Of a DNA stretch of 64,000 nt, positions 53,601 through 64,000 are shown piece by piece. This stretch comes from Anisakis pegreffii (Eukaryota > Nematoda > Chromadorea > Rhabditida > Anisakidae). The notes beneath the pieces were generated by a model. It did no database searches, was not told where the DNA came from, and worked only from the letters and a program-made list of their open reading frames with translations. Numbering within the stretch: position 1 is the first letter of the stretch; the number at the start of each line of letters is the position of its first letter. Both the position numbers and the translations under genes were made by a program. The stretch covers positions 1 through 64,000 of the forward strand of contig JAPYMA010000179.1 in assembly GCA_035041965.1 (NCBI GenBank), written 5' to 3'.

Positions 53601-55662
53601 TTCACGATGAAAAATGAAACGATGTAATCAACCCCTAACCGTTATTCAGTAACCAATGTCGTATTGGATCATAGAATTTGCACAACTCAAAAACGTAATT
53701 TTCCTCTTCAATCCACTCAACCACTGAATGCGTTTGTTTGGAGATCTTGAAGAATGTTTGTCAGTTTTTTGCTTGAAAAGATCTCTGGCAGGAATTTGAT
53801 GAAAATCCACCAGAAAAAATGATAAATATGCAAATGTGCGGAACATAAAATCATTCTGAGTTATTCAAATAGCTATGGGAAAGGAATCAATGTTATGAAC
53901 CGAAAAAATTAAGGAATAGGATAAGTTTAAAACGAATAAATGAAAATTTTCTGTTGGTGATACGAATAAATTCACAGTGACCGTCCTAATTGCAGATAAT
54001 TTATGTGTTTGTGAAACAATTCGGGAAATGTGCTAAACCTTTTGCTGTTGACCATTTACATGTGACTTCACAGTCTCAATTTCATGCTCTGAATAAAAGC
54101 ATTCATCAACTATCGAATACCATCCGCTGTATTTGGCTTTCTTGATAAAGCCTCGTTTACGTAGTTTCGTCTGAATACTCGCCGAAATCATTTCGAACAC
54201 AAATTGAGAAAAACAAATTAATATTTAACAGAACGATGACGAATTAGCTCACTCAACTGAATATTTAATCAAAGAGAATGAAAAATTCATTTCCATTGCA
54301 AATAACATGTTTTTGCAATGTAAGTGCACGAAAAATCGCTTGTTCAACAAATTGCAATAATTTCACTCAGCAACGATTAATAACACACCACTACACTGAA
54401 CAGGACCCAAGTGGGAAGAAGATCGACATGATATGAGAATTGAAAAACACATAAAAACGGACCCAAATTTGTTCGACAACACGTTTGTGCCTATGCTCAG
54501 TGGTACGAATGAAATCGGTTGGCTCAATTCGAAACGTTTTGAAGAGTTCACGGAATGATCCACTCAATCGATCACAGAACACTTCAGGCGCGAGTCCGGC
54601 AGCTTGAGCCGCTTTTTGGATCTGAATGAGCAATTGACAACGCGAAGTAAACTCTCAATTGGCACCTAACACCTCCGCAATACCAAATGCAAACACAGTT
54701 GGGAGCTGTAGATAAGAGAATCTGCTCTAACTGCATGACTGCGGCTTTCATGCTGATTCAAAATGTGTTTTGGATAAAACAATTGGATGAGGATCTGGAT
54801 TTCAAAAATCCTCTCCTGTTTTGGGGAGCATTGTTGTGTGTGATTAAGAACCGTTTGAATTTCTTCAGCTGTCTCTTTGCTGTAGACAGGCATCGCCCGT
54901 CTGACCTCGTCTCCTCCTTTCAACATCGTGTCGAAAACGTTTAACACTGCTCAGATTAATCTTTTACCTTCACGCCATGTTCATCAGTTCCTGTGCTGAA
55001 CAATCGGCCGCAATATTTTCGGCTATCACCACAATTTTCTCGATCAATTCTAAAATTCTTCAAAACATTCCATCGATACGCAGCATCCGCGATTACCGCT
55101 GAATATAAATGCCCAATGTGAGGAGCTGAAAATCATTCTGTTGCATTGTTCCAACTGAATGAATTCATGAGAAGATTCTGAGCATATCCAATTAAAACAC
55201 AAGCACTTCTTGAAATTGTTCACTCAATTCACTTGCGACAAGTCATTTTCACATTCGAAAGAATATCTCGCGAATCGATTTCATAAAGAGGAAGTGAGTG
55301 AGTGGATCACACACCGCAGAATGTACTCATCTCCACGATGTCAACGCAAAATTGAGCTTTTGTCACCCCTTTTATTACTTTTTCACAGGTGAGTGCAGTT
55401 ATCATATCATATCATCGCCCAATTGCTATAATTCAAGGCATAATCAAATAACTTTGATCCAAGATCAAATGATTCAATTGATCATTTGATTAACTAATTC
55501 AACCAATTGTAACTCAGTGCAAAATCTCACAAATTAGAGAATCAAATGAAGCTTTTCAAGTGTAAAACAATGATGACACAACCACATACGTGCATTCGCG
55601 TAGAAGATCGGTGTTGTGATGAAGAAATGCTTATGCCTTATGAACTGTCGTATTATTGTCAT
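50604..55662 (-). CDS. MARS2: Methionyl-tRNA synthetase, mitochondrial type, 570 aa
   Basis: Charges mitochondrial tRNA-Met with methionine, using ATP. Exons: 55662-55590, 55125-54968, 54621-54463, 54170-54039, 53745-53640, 53508-53378, 53080-52968, 52639-52540, 52339-52228, 52089-51898, 51792-51596, 51271-51174, 50745-50604. The lengths sum to 571 codons with every junction in phase. The start follows an in-frame TGA. The first ~15 residues are Arg/Lys/His-rich, as in a short mitochondrial presequence. Class I landmarks: TTPIFYAN (16-23), HIGH (27-30, exon junction just before), [22 protein letters not shown] in the connective peptide, [29 protein letters not shown] with KMSKS at 324-328 split by an intron, then the helical anticodon-binding domain (..LVNNLGNLL.., ..[15 protein letters not shown]..). 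There is no C-terminal tRNA-binding extension. Length is close to human MARS2. Seven of twelve introns begin GTT. Confidence 0.96.
54666..54967. other. MARS2 intron 2, open on both strands
   Basis: The intron 54967-54622 holds a minus frame at 54947-54666 (93 codons, ..[20 protein letters not shown]..) and a plus frame at 54687-54944 (85 codons). Such dual openness in an AT-rich intron is unusual and hints at an inserted repeat or element fragment. Neither product is recognised. Confidence 0.3.
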
Positions 55663-58075
55663 TGTTCATTTATGTACAAAGCACTCGCTTTTATAATCGC
55701 ATGCATATGATTATCACTATGCGATTCAATCAGATATATCAGCAGTCATTACCGAAATTAAAGCAATTGTGCAGACCACTTGTCGAGTGTCTGAACAGGC
55801 AAATCTCTCAATGTAATTTTCAGACATATTTATGCGATAATTGAATTACGGCAATCTGTTAAACCAGAGGGCATTTTCGCTCATAATAACGAAATACAAG
55901 TTTCAGTTTCATGATATCAAGAGCATTAAACGCATCCTAGAAAGCACATTAACCCCCTTCCTTGAGAAAGGAATTGCCCGCAAGTATGCAAAAGATTCGA
56001 GAGGATAAGGTGTTAGCTAGGAAATTAATTGCTCCCTAAAACCTTGAATATTGATATAGCATAAAGTGCGTAACGAATGCGATCCGAATCGTAAACAAGT
56101 TCTGAGGCGTAATCTGCAAAACGATTAGTTTATGCTAAAAACGATATTATTACAAAGAATAATAACAATTATCATAACAACATCGATCATAACGATAACA
56201 ATGAATGATGACACGCTCACAGAAACGATGAAAACAACAATGAGATTAAAAATAACAATCATAAAATTTAATGAAATCGATCAAGAGTCAAAACTTAAAA
56301 ATCTTTTTAAATGAACGCAAAATTCCTGCCTGATTTTGATAATACAAATATGAGAAATGTGAAAAATAAACGAACAATACGAAACCACCAAAAAACTCCT
56401 CACAACATTAACACGCACAAGCACATGAACAATCGCAATGTTGGAGTGAAACGATTCAGTGAAAATAAACAAAAAACCCATTCAAAAATTGAATATTCTC
56501 CTAAGAACAAGAGAAATCCTGAATCTGATGATAGGAGGTGATTTGATGACGAAAATTTCATACGGAAAGAGTTGAATGCTTTAGATTGATCGGTAATAAG
56601 AAGGATATCCATCCATCCGTTCATCTGAGGATTACGAGTAGAGAGTCAGTAATATAATTACCACAAAATCGATATGAATGTAGGAACATTCGAAACAGTA
56701 GAGTCAATATTAAACAAGCAAAGCATTTGGGCTGTCTGATAAGGAAGTGCATATGCGGGAATCGACGAAGAAAAATACTGAAGAGAATGAACTCACTGAA
56801 AGAGTGCCCTTATGATCTCCACCGAATACCCTACACTTCTTAAGTAATTACGATTACTCGAATTCCATCACCAAAATACAACAACGAAGTGAGGTAGAAC
56901 TATGCGTACGACAAAAATAATGACATTTCACAATAAGTTTGCATGCGAGTGCTCCTACCCTAAGCCTTGATTTCATATTTAAACGACTCAAGAAAAGTGT
57001 TCAATCATTAGAGTTACGCCTCAGAAATTGCTTCCACTGAAACGAAAAGATTCATTGAAAGGGTCAAACAATCATTTCCGAGTCTCCACGACAGGACACG
57101 ACCAAATTTGTGCTTATCCAACAAAAATTTGATTAAAAAGACGTCACATAAACCAGAGACCTAATATTGACCGACGGTAAGGGACGATGACATGACGACT
57201 AAAACAACAAAAATTGCAATCTAGCGAAAGAGCTGAAGATAATAAGCACAATTCATTAGACTGCAAATGTTTTCTATTATACAACGAACGCCGCATTCAG
57301 TTCACAAGCTTGATTTGAATTCTCTGCGTGTGCTTTTTGCATTACGCACAGACATGAAGTTTAACTGAAAATTAATCCCACTTAGGATTAATGATAATAA
57401 AGTCATTTTCAACACCTTTCAGAAACAATCTAATCAACAAAACTGAATATGACTGGAGAAGAATCGCAGTTAAGAAGTGAATACATACGAGTAAGACGTC
57501 TTCAGAGAACGACACATTTGTGTTTCAACGAAACGAACAAAAAACAAAACAGACTGTAAATTCCCATTAAGCAAACTGAGAAAATAGATCCTTAATAAAT
57601 ACGAAACCAAATAATGATTTCCGAACGAACTCGACAACGAGAAAACAAACCCAACAAGAACATAAACAACAAAGATGAAACAAATCATCTTAGCCAAACA
57701 ACAACAACAATAACCCAAAAATAATAGCTCATCCCAAAACAAATCCGAGAAATATGCACAAGTAAATTTACTAGACATTTGAACAATACGCCCGGTGACA
57801 ATACTAATAACTTCATCCATCCAATGCCATCTCAAAATCCTAATCCTGAATCCCAAAGTCATATAATCCGATGAATTTGGATATTCATTTTCGTACCTTT
57901 ACAAGGTTTCAGCTTCGAAAAGTGCCTTTTTGAAAAGCTTGTCAAAGATGTCGAAAACACAAAACCAATTAAAAAAATTCACAAAATCCACATGCAAAAA
58001 TCAATCAAAAATCAAAAAATAAATGAATGAATCAGTCGGTTTGCATTAAAAACTCGTTGAAATGACTGATTTGTA
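55663..58075. other. Interval between MARS2 and DP, no gene recognised
   Basis: Presumed MARS2 promoter side and DP 3' flank. The longest frame, 57862-57470 (minus, 130 codons), is hydrophobic and low in information. The start context, splice partners and similarity needed for a gene are all missing. Confidence 0.4.
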
Positions 58076-61000
58076 TCATTCGTAATGCACGTTTTCATCC
58101 TCGTCTTCGTACACCTCCTCATAACGCTGACCAGCGATTACCTGCCCTTGTACTGGAGCCTATAAATTACGACCTCTTCGTTTCTGATATAATTCACCTC
58201 TTGTGATAAACAATTTAAACAATTCAAATGGCAGTAATGCACTCAAAGTTTTACTCCGCCAGGATGAAACGGAATCTCGTACCTGAATAGTGTACGCCAC
58301 TGAATGTTGTCGAGCTGGAACAGCTCCGCTTCCTCCAGAAACTGTAATGCCTTGCATACCGCCGCTGCTAGCAACACCACCACCCATTGATGTTGCATAA
58401 TTTCTTTGCACCACTCCTCCGCTACCCTGCTGAAGAATATATTGGCGACCACCTGAGCTTACGGCTGTTGTACCGCTCGCAGACGATACATTTCGATATG
58501 CACCACTGGGCATGCTTGCAGCACTTGTACTTGTTGTGTATCTCTGAAATATCTCAGACTGATAATAATAATCCTCAATGTCCGATGGAATCAGTTACTT
58601 ATCGAAAAATTTGATCCAACACCAAAATGAAGACCAACAAACAAATAATAATAATCTAACCGAGTTATTCGCCCCTCCATTCACTCCTCTCGGAACGACA
58701 GCGTAACGAGCCTGTGTGGCACGCATTCCACCACCAACACTATTTCCCTGGTTCGCGTACACTCCTCCTTGTTGAGAGGCACCAGCACCAGAGATCACAT
58801 TCGTGTGGCCATATGAAGAACGTGTCCCCTGCTGCATGTACGCTGTCTGCGGTTGTGTCATGCCAGCAGTTCCACTGTTACGCATTAGTGGTGCTGAGAC
58901 CGAATACGATGGCATTACACTGCAAATGATCAAATTCATAATTATTACGCTGAGCAAATTGACTAATCGAAGTGCTTAACATCAGACATTCCACAATAAA
59001 TAGGAGAATGAATAAACGAAATGAAACGAACGGTTTGCGATCGATCTGTACTGGTTGCTGTACTCTAACTGATGGTCCAACCATACCTCCGCATAACGTT
59101 CCTGGAAGATTTATCAAGATACAGCATTAGTAAATGTGGATGTCGAAATTCATCGCTTCATTGAATCAGGATCTGCTTCCGCATGAATCAATAATCTCAC
59201 AACATTGCTTTGGGCATTTTAAAGAAACTCTTTGCAGTGTGTTGCTAAAGGCAAGGCGTCATCAATTTCACTTCATCAAAAGTTATGATGAGAGAACGTT
59301 CATTCGGATTCAACTGCTTGTTTGTTTCCTTTCGAGAGAGACGTAGGAAAAGAAAGCACCTTCTAAAATTTGATCAACATAGTCTCTGAGTGCCGGAGGC
59401 AAGTATGATTTAACTTTAGCGCGTTGATCAACTGGTACCTCGGCACGTTCCAAACCATGCGCCAAGCCGAGACGTTTCAACACTTCAATATCATCGTGAA
59501 TTTCGAAAGGTTGATCGAAATTGAATAAATATTCGGATCTGAAATGAGTACGGATATATTATTCACTGCACTTTTCATGCATTGATTCGAATGGATATGT
59601 ATAATATTTGTTTCGGGTAAACAAAACTGCTCAGAGCACAACGGTGAGACTGTATAACGAACTTATCGTGTGAGATGGCACAATCGATCATCGTCTTCTT
59701 TTCTGTATTTACGACAATGTACGGCAAATACAGAACTGTGTTTTCGGCTGGTCGACCCTCCGTACGCTCCCTTTCGCGATTTCGCTCCACCAATGATTTA
59801 TGAGCGACCAACTGAACAAGAATGGGAAAAACGTGGCGTATATCCTCAAAAAAGAAAAAGGAAAGAGAACGCAATAATGCATCAAAACCTGTATGATCAA
59901 CTCTTGAAGTTGTTCAGCCTTCTGCCTGATTCGTTCATGCCGTTTCTCTTTCTCTTCTTCCAGCCTTCGGCACTCTTGAAACGACGACGTCGGAAGGCCA
60001 ACCCAACGGATCTCCTTCTTTTCTTTTTCGATGATATTCATTGCCATCAGAACATTTAGTGCATCATAGACACGTCGCCGAATATTCTTCACATCGTATT
60101 GTTGCTTCTCCTTTAGAAACAGCCGATCAATGTCATACTATCCGTACACATTACAATACATTTACAATATTCAAAACATTTAAGATCAACCAAATCACTA
60201 CGTTCCAATACTAACTGCACCATCACTCGTAAGAACCGGTTCATCAGTGCTGAGCATAAACTCAATATTCTTTGATGAATAACTGTGATAATTCGAAACA
60301 GTTGCAAACACGAGTGAATCAACGAGCAAAACGTGACACTTACCGAATCTCCAGGTGGTTGACTCAACGAATCGAAATATTCAGTTACGAGTTCATCAGC
60401 AACCTGTCAAATAAAATTAACGTATTCTTGAATTGCAATAACTACTTCATTGTTATGTCGTAATCACATCAAAGACCTAGTCAAATTTCTTCATGACAAT
60501 TTGCTCAACTGCAGAAATGAATAATGCCTTATTGAAGTAACACTCCATCCGATAAACGAAGTACCTCATTGTAATTGGTGTGGCCTTTCTCTTTGACTTT
60601 CTCACAAACTTTCGTACTGAAATGCCTCAATCCTTTCGATTTATCAGCACCTCGCAAGAATTTTCGAACTGTGCTGAACTCGTAAGCGTAGTCACGAGTG
60701 AATGGACGTTTGATGCCGTATGCAACTGCTGGTACACTCTGCGGAGTACCCAATCGACTTGATGCCATAAAACGGGGTTGAACTGGGGTCACCGTCGTGA
60801 GGCCACTACGAGCGATCATTGAGGGCTGTGACGGCTGCGAAGCTAGACGTCTCATGGCCGCACTTCCGGGCTACAATCGATTAGAAGAAAGTCAAACGAA
60901 CTTGCAAACATACCAGTGAATGAATCTAGGAACGCTTTCAACAATATTATTGATGCATTGCTGCTGGTTATTATCATTATTGTTACGAATACTACTATCC

Positions 61001-61362
61001 CTTGAGGTTTTACTAAACTACACCAAAACTCAAACAACCGAATTCAACACCAAACAAACTTAATTAAAAAGTAGAATTCAAATTCCATTCTCCGTAATCA
61101 AACCGAAATTATCTTCTGCACATTGCTCTCAAATCTACCCACCTACTCTCGAATATCAGTTATAAACCAACTCATTAGAGCATTTCAACATAACTATAAA
61201 ACTCACAGTGGTCGTGACGTATCGTTGATTCTGGCTTGTCACACCGCCCGAATCAACACTCGAGTACGAGATTGGCTGTGACATGTTGCCGTAGCCTCCT
61301 TGCCGCACTACCTGTACGATCGTTCCTTGTGACGATTTTACTAGTCCACTATGACCATCCAT
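58076..61362 (-). CDS. DP: DP transcription factor (E2F dimerisation partner), 590 aa
   Basis: DP pairs with E2F to bind cell-cycle promoters, and in animals it also sits in DREAM/Rb complexes. Exons: 61362-61207, 60870-60565, 60403-60344, 60137-59889, 59811-59663, 59538-59360, 59101-59032, 58919-58661, 58543-58283, 58159-58076; the sum is 591 codons and all phases agree. The winged-helix domain spans ~131-223, from [14 protein letters not shown] to EIRWVGLP. It holds the [15 protein letters not shown] recognition helix (RRxYD type, ~194-199). The coiled coil and marked-box-like dimerisation region follow (..[11 protein letters not shown].., [29 protein letters not shown]), to ~365. Residues ~370-563 form a long Gly/Ser/Gln/Ala-rich tail, and the protein ends acidic ([10 protein letters not shown]). 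An in-frame ATG at 61416 would add 18 residues; I chose 61362 because it begins the compact conserved-style N-terminus. C. elegans calls its orthologue dpl-1. Two introns start GTTCGT. Confidence 0.96.
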
Positions 61363-61416
61363 ATCTGCTGATTCAGAGACTGAATTTTTGAAGAGCGAAT
61401 ACAAGAAGTGAACCAA

Positions 61417-62815
61417 AAATCATTGCGAAACAATTGCCTCGAAGAACAATCTCAATCTTCAAGACTACGTAAAACTATCCGCACTAAAAACAGCCAAAAC
61501 ATTTTTTCACTATACAAGCCAGTACCATCCGACTGCAAAAGCACTCATATTCTCGCTTATTTTGCCCAGTTTTATGGCTTTATGAATATGCTTTGAAGTG
61601 TTCATAAGACACATAAACAAGTGTACAAGAGAACCTAAGCAAAATAAATAATTTTCAGAGGTAAACAACAGTGTAAACAACGATATGTCATTGCACACGC
61701 GTTAAATTTTCGAACGATAATGCTGGACGACAACGTACGAGCGAGCGATTTTGCGGGAAAACCATGAAGACGAATACAACTGCAGCACAAATGCAAAGTT
61801 CATTGATGAGAAGAGCAATTGCACTGAACGATTGGGATGGCTGCGAAGAAACACTGGGATATGTATGTTTGAGAAACGCATTTATAAGCATACCAAGGGA
61901 TCAAGGAAGTTCCGACACTGAATTGTTTCTGTTAACAAGCCATGAGACAAACTGAGAGAGTTACTGAGGAATAGACAACAGAAATTGTCTGCCTGGATTG
62001 AGAGAATCGGCTTTTTCGACAGCGCCAAATGATCCTAGTTACGGTGACATCGGGAAGAACAAGAAACAAAATTGTGCGGTGGTCTATTATTCAAGTTCGT
62101 GACCGTTCATTAAAAAAACTGCAAATTCATGGTAAACTAGAGCGCAAATAACAAAAGTTCCACTCCTCCGATCAAATAACGATTAAAACCATTTTCGGAA
62201 ATAGCTGGAAAATGGCAAGTAAATTGGCCATGTAGTTTCACAGTTGAAGAAAATCGTAACATCCAACTGAAAACTGAAAATATGGCTTGAAACTTCCAAA
62301 TTCACGAACCGAAACCAGCCATAAGACATCATTAATGCAACCAACGTGTTTTAAATTTCATTGCAAGTTTGCTAATGTTCGCACAATCAGAGAAAAATTC
62401 AATGGAGAAAAACTAATGAATCGATTGATTCTCTATGCGAAACAATGAGTTTCGTATGAGACAAAACGTCTGAAAAAATGGAGTCATAAAAGTGAATCAA
62501 TCAGAAACAATGCAAATTGCAATTCGTTGAGCGTAGACTGTTGCATGGCATTCCAAAACGATTATGTAACAGAACGGACCATCAACAATCACCAAATTAA
62601 TCAGTCAATCGCATAAGTCACATAAATCTCGTACAAAACTTGTTATAATAATTTAATGATGCATGCAAAAGCAAGCAAAACGAAAGAAAACAACTGCACA
62701 ATCGGTGTTGACTCATTGAATTCCGTAGCATTTTGTGTAGTTGCATGAAAATGAAAGAAGAGTTTCATGGAAATTCGAGCGATTCGACTTGTGCGTCACT
62801 GTGGTGTGGTGGTGC
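61417..62815. other. Divergent intergenic region
   Basis: Lies between the DP start (minus) and a TATA-bearing plus-strand promoter, so it should hold both upstream regions. I see no RNA gene or convincing exon. The short frames at 61408-61596, 61764-61955 and 61891-61688 are unsupported. Confidence 0.4.
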
Positions 62816-62825
62816 TATATAAAAA
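62816..62825 (+). promoter_or_regulatory. TATA box
   Basis: TATATAAAAA sits about 30 bp upstream of a plausible start site near 62846. It fits with the plus-strand exon pair at 62846-63154 and 63898 onward. Confidence 0.55.
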
Positions 62826-62845
62826 TGAGCATTCAGTGGAAAACA

Positions 62846-63154
62846 ATCCGGTTTTGAAATCGTAAACGTATAAATCAACAAACACCCACGATGAGATCAT
62901 CTCATCGCGATCAGATCAGCTAACTTGATCAGTGTCAACGTCAAACAACCACAGACACAGCACCACCGCCACAATCCAACCCTCCCCGAGGCAATGTTCA
63001 TACATTTTCAACCGAATCGCATTCACTCTTTCTCGTTCACACATTTGTCACGTATATAACATCGTTTTTACCGCTGGAGTACTTTTCGAAACCTTTTATT
63101 CTTCCTTTGAACCGATTGTGCAGTTTTCTTTCGATCGATTTCACTAACTATAAG
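62846..63154 (+). other. Predicted non-coding first exon (5' UTR)
   Basis: The start is inferred from the TATA spacing. The end is at a strong donor, AAG|GTAAGA (63155-63160). It carries only short ATG frames (for example one beginning MRSSHRD at about 62890, quickly stopped). The intron runs 63155-63897 to the acceptor TTTCCAG. Confidence 0.4.
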
Positions 63155-63927
63155 GTAAGAATTTATCATTTACTACCTTCATTAGGCACTATTAACTCAT
63201 AAAGGGGCTCGTCGCGAACAGCTCCGACTGTGTTTCTACGAATTTCAGTTTTCTTGTGCAACATTAATAGCACTATGTTTGGTGAATTTGTTGAATTCAT
63301 TGGAGTATCGTTGCACGGTTTTGGTTTGAAGATGATGTTAGGGTTATTTGCTGAGATATTTTGATGTTGCGATCGTGAGTATGGGCAATGGATAGTTGTT
63401 TCCTTAATGCGGAATTGTGCACAAATATGTTTGGGGAAATTGCAAACTTTCTGAGCCGATAAGTGGTCTGCGGAATCGAATACTCTTCACTTATAATTGT
63501 TATAGTCCATCCACGAGCATAATCTTCAAAAGATCGCAAAATCCTCAAGTCCCATTCAAGCAGCAGCAGTGAACAAGAGGAGTAGTCTGATCACGCGTCA
63601 GTATCATTGATACAAATACGATAATTCGAGTGTAATGTGAAGTTAAACTGGCAATTTGTGCTGATTTGATGGAACCGTTCATAGATTATGACGGAAGACG
63701 TCTTTATTTCTAATATCTCATCTTTGTGAGATAAATAAGATCGTTGTGAAATAAGAAAATAATGGCTATAACAACAACAACAACAGCGAAGATCCCATCC
63801 AGCTATATTCTACAACCTCATTGATTCATTCTGATTCACACGATTACTGTGATTTACATCTATATTTTCTGCACTAAAAGAAATTTGATATTTCCAGGTG
63901 ACTTTCTCAAATTTGCTATTCGAACAA

Positions 63928-64000
63928 ATGTATCATTTGAAAATTTTAACATTCCATCTGATCTGTCTGTTGATAGAATGCTCTGGCAACGATACATTTG
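63928..64000 (+). CDS. N-terminus of a secreted or membrane protein (partial at right edge)
   Basis: The exon begins at 63898 after TATTTCCAG. The first ATG in it opens 24 codons to the window end: MYHLKILTFHLICLLIECSG, then NDTF. The short basic start, the hydrophobic core (ILTFHLICLLI) and the small residues (CSG) form a typical signal peptide, with cleavage likely near SG. N-D-T would be a glycosylation site just after cleavage. The family cannot be told from 24 residues. The acceptor could serve cis-splicing to the 62846-63154 exon or spliced-leader trans-splicing. Confidence 0.5.
   Translation, partial: MYHLKILTFHLICLLIECSGNDTF

Noticed and set aside
57470..57862. 130-codon minus frame between MARS2 and DP
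   Set aside because: Hydrophobic, biased composition, no motif and no splice context; probably chance.
1..64000. CRISPR arrays, rRNA, prokaryotic operons
   Set aside because: No regularly spaced short repeats with unique spacers, no rRNA motifs and no clustered uninterrupted ORFs. The genes have introns.

Overview
This window is eukaryotic nuclear DNA: AT-rich, with intron-split genes, (AAT)n-type microsatellites, a mariner transposon, a tRNA-derived SINE and a satellite array. There are no bacterial-style operons. The gene content (kinetochore ROD, a two-C2-domain synaptotagmin, mitochondrial methionyl-tRNA synthetase, the E2F partner DP) shows an animal. The compact gene models with mostly 100-500 bp introns fit a nematode best. 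That placement is inference; no species can be named from the sequence alone.

Layout. 1-1065: left edge, with AT microsatellites and a GC-rich palindromic insert (225-563). 1080-10835 (minus): N-terminal half of a ROD/KNTC1 gene, which runs off the left edge. 10.8-11.9 kb: no recognised gene. 11.9-14.9 kb: a 399-bp satellite array in which each unit is itself an old dimer. 15.7-16.3 kb: three decayed copies of a tRNA-derived SINE-like repeat. 16.3-19.7 kb: AT-rich, with twin hairpins and a TTTGTAAATA minisatellite. 19.7-23.0 kb: a diverged direct duplication, each copy holding a ~700-bp GC-richer core that is far better conserved than its flanks and folds into a chain of hairpins. This is the best candidate for an undescribed element. 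23.2-25.6 kb: three copies of another repeat, one split by a dead mariner, with the empty site preserved in the next copy. 27713-37984 (minus): complete synaptotagmin-like gene, 10 exons, 451 aa. 38.0-50.6 kb: no gene that I can support. 50604-55662 (minus): complete mitochondrial MetRS gene, 13 exons, 570 aa. 58076-61362 (minus): complete DP gene, 10 exons, 590 aa. 62.8-64.0 kb (plus): TATA box, non-coding first exon, and the first 24 codons of a secreted or membrane protein cut by the right edge.

The three complete gene models were assembled by hand from splice sites. Exon phases close without a remainder in all three, which is a strong internal check. The genes share no obvious pathway. 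ROD (spindle checkpoint), DP (cell-cycle transcription), MetRS (organelle translation) and synaptotagmin (membrane traffic) look like ordinary neighbours.
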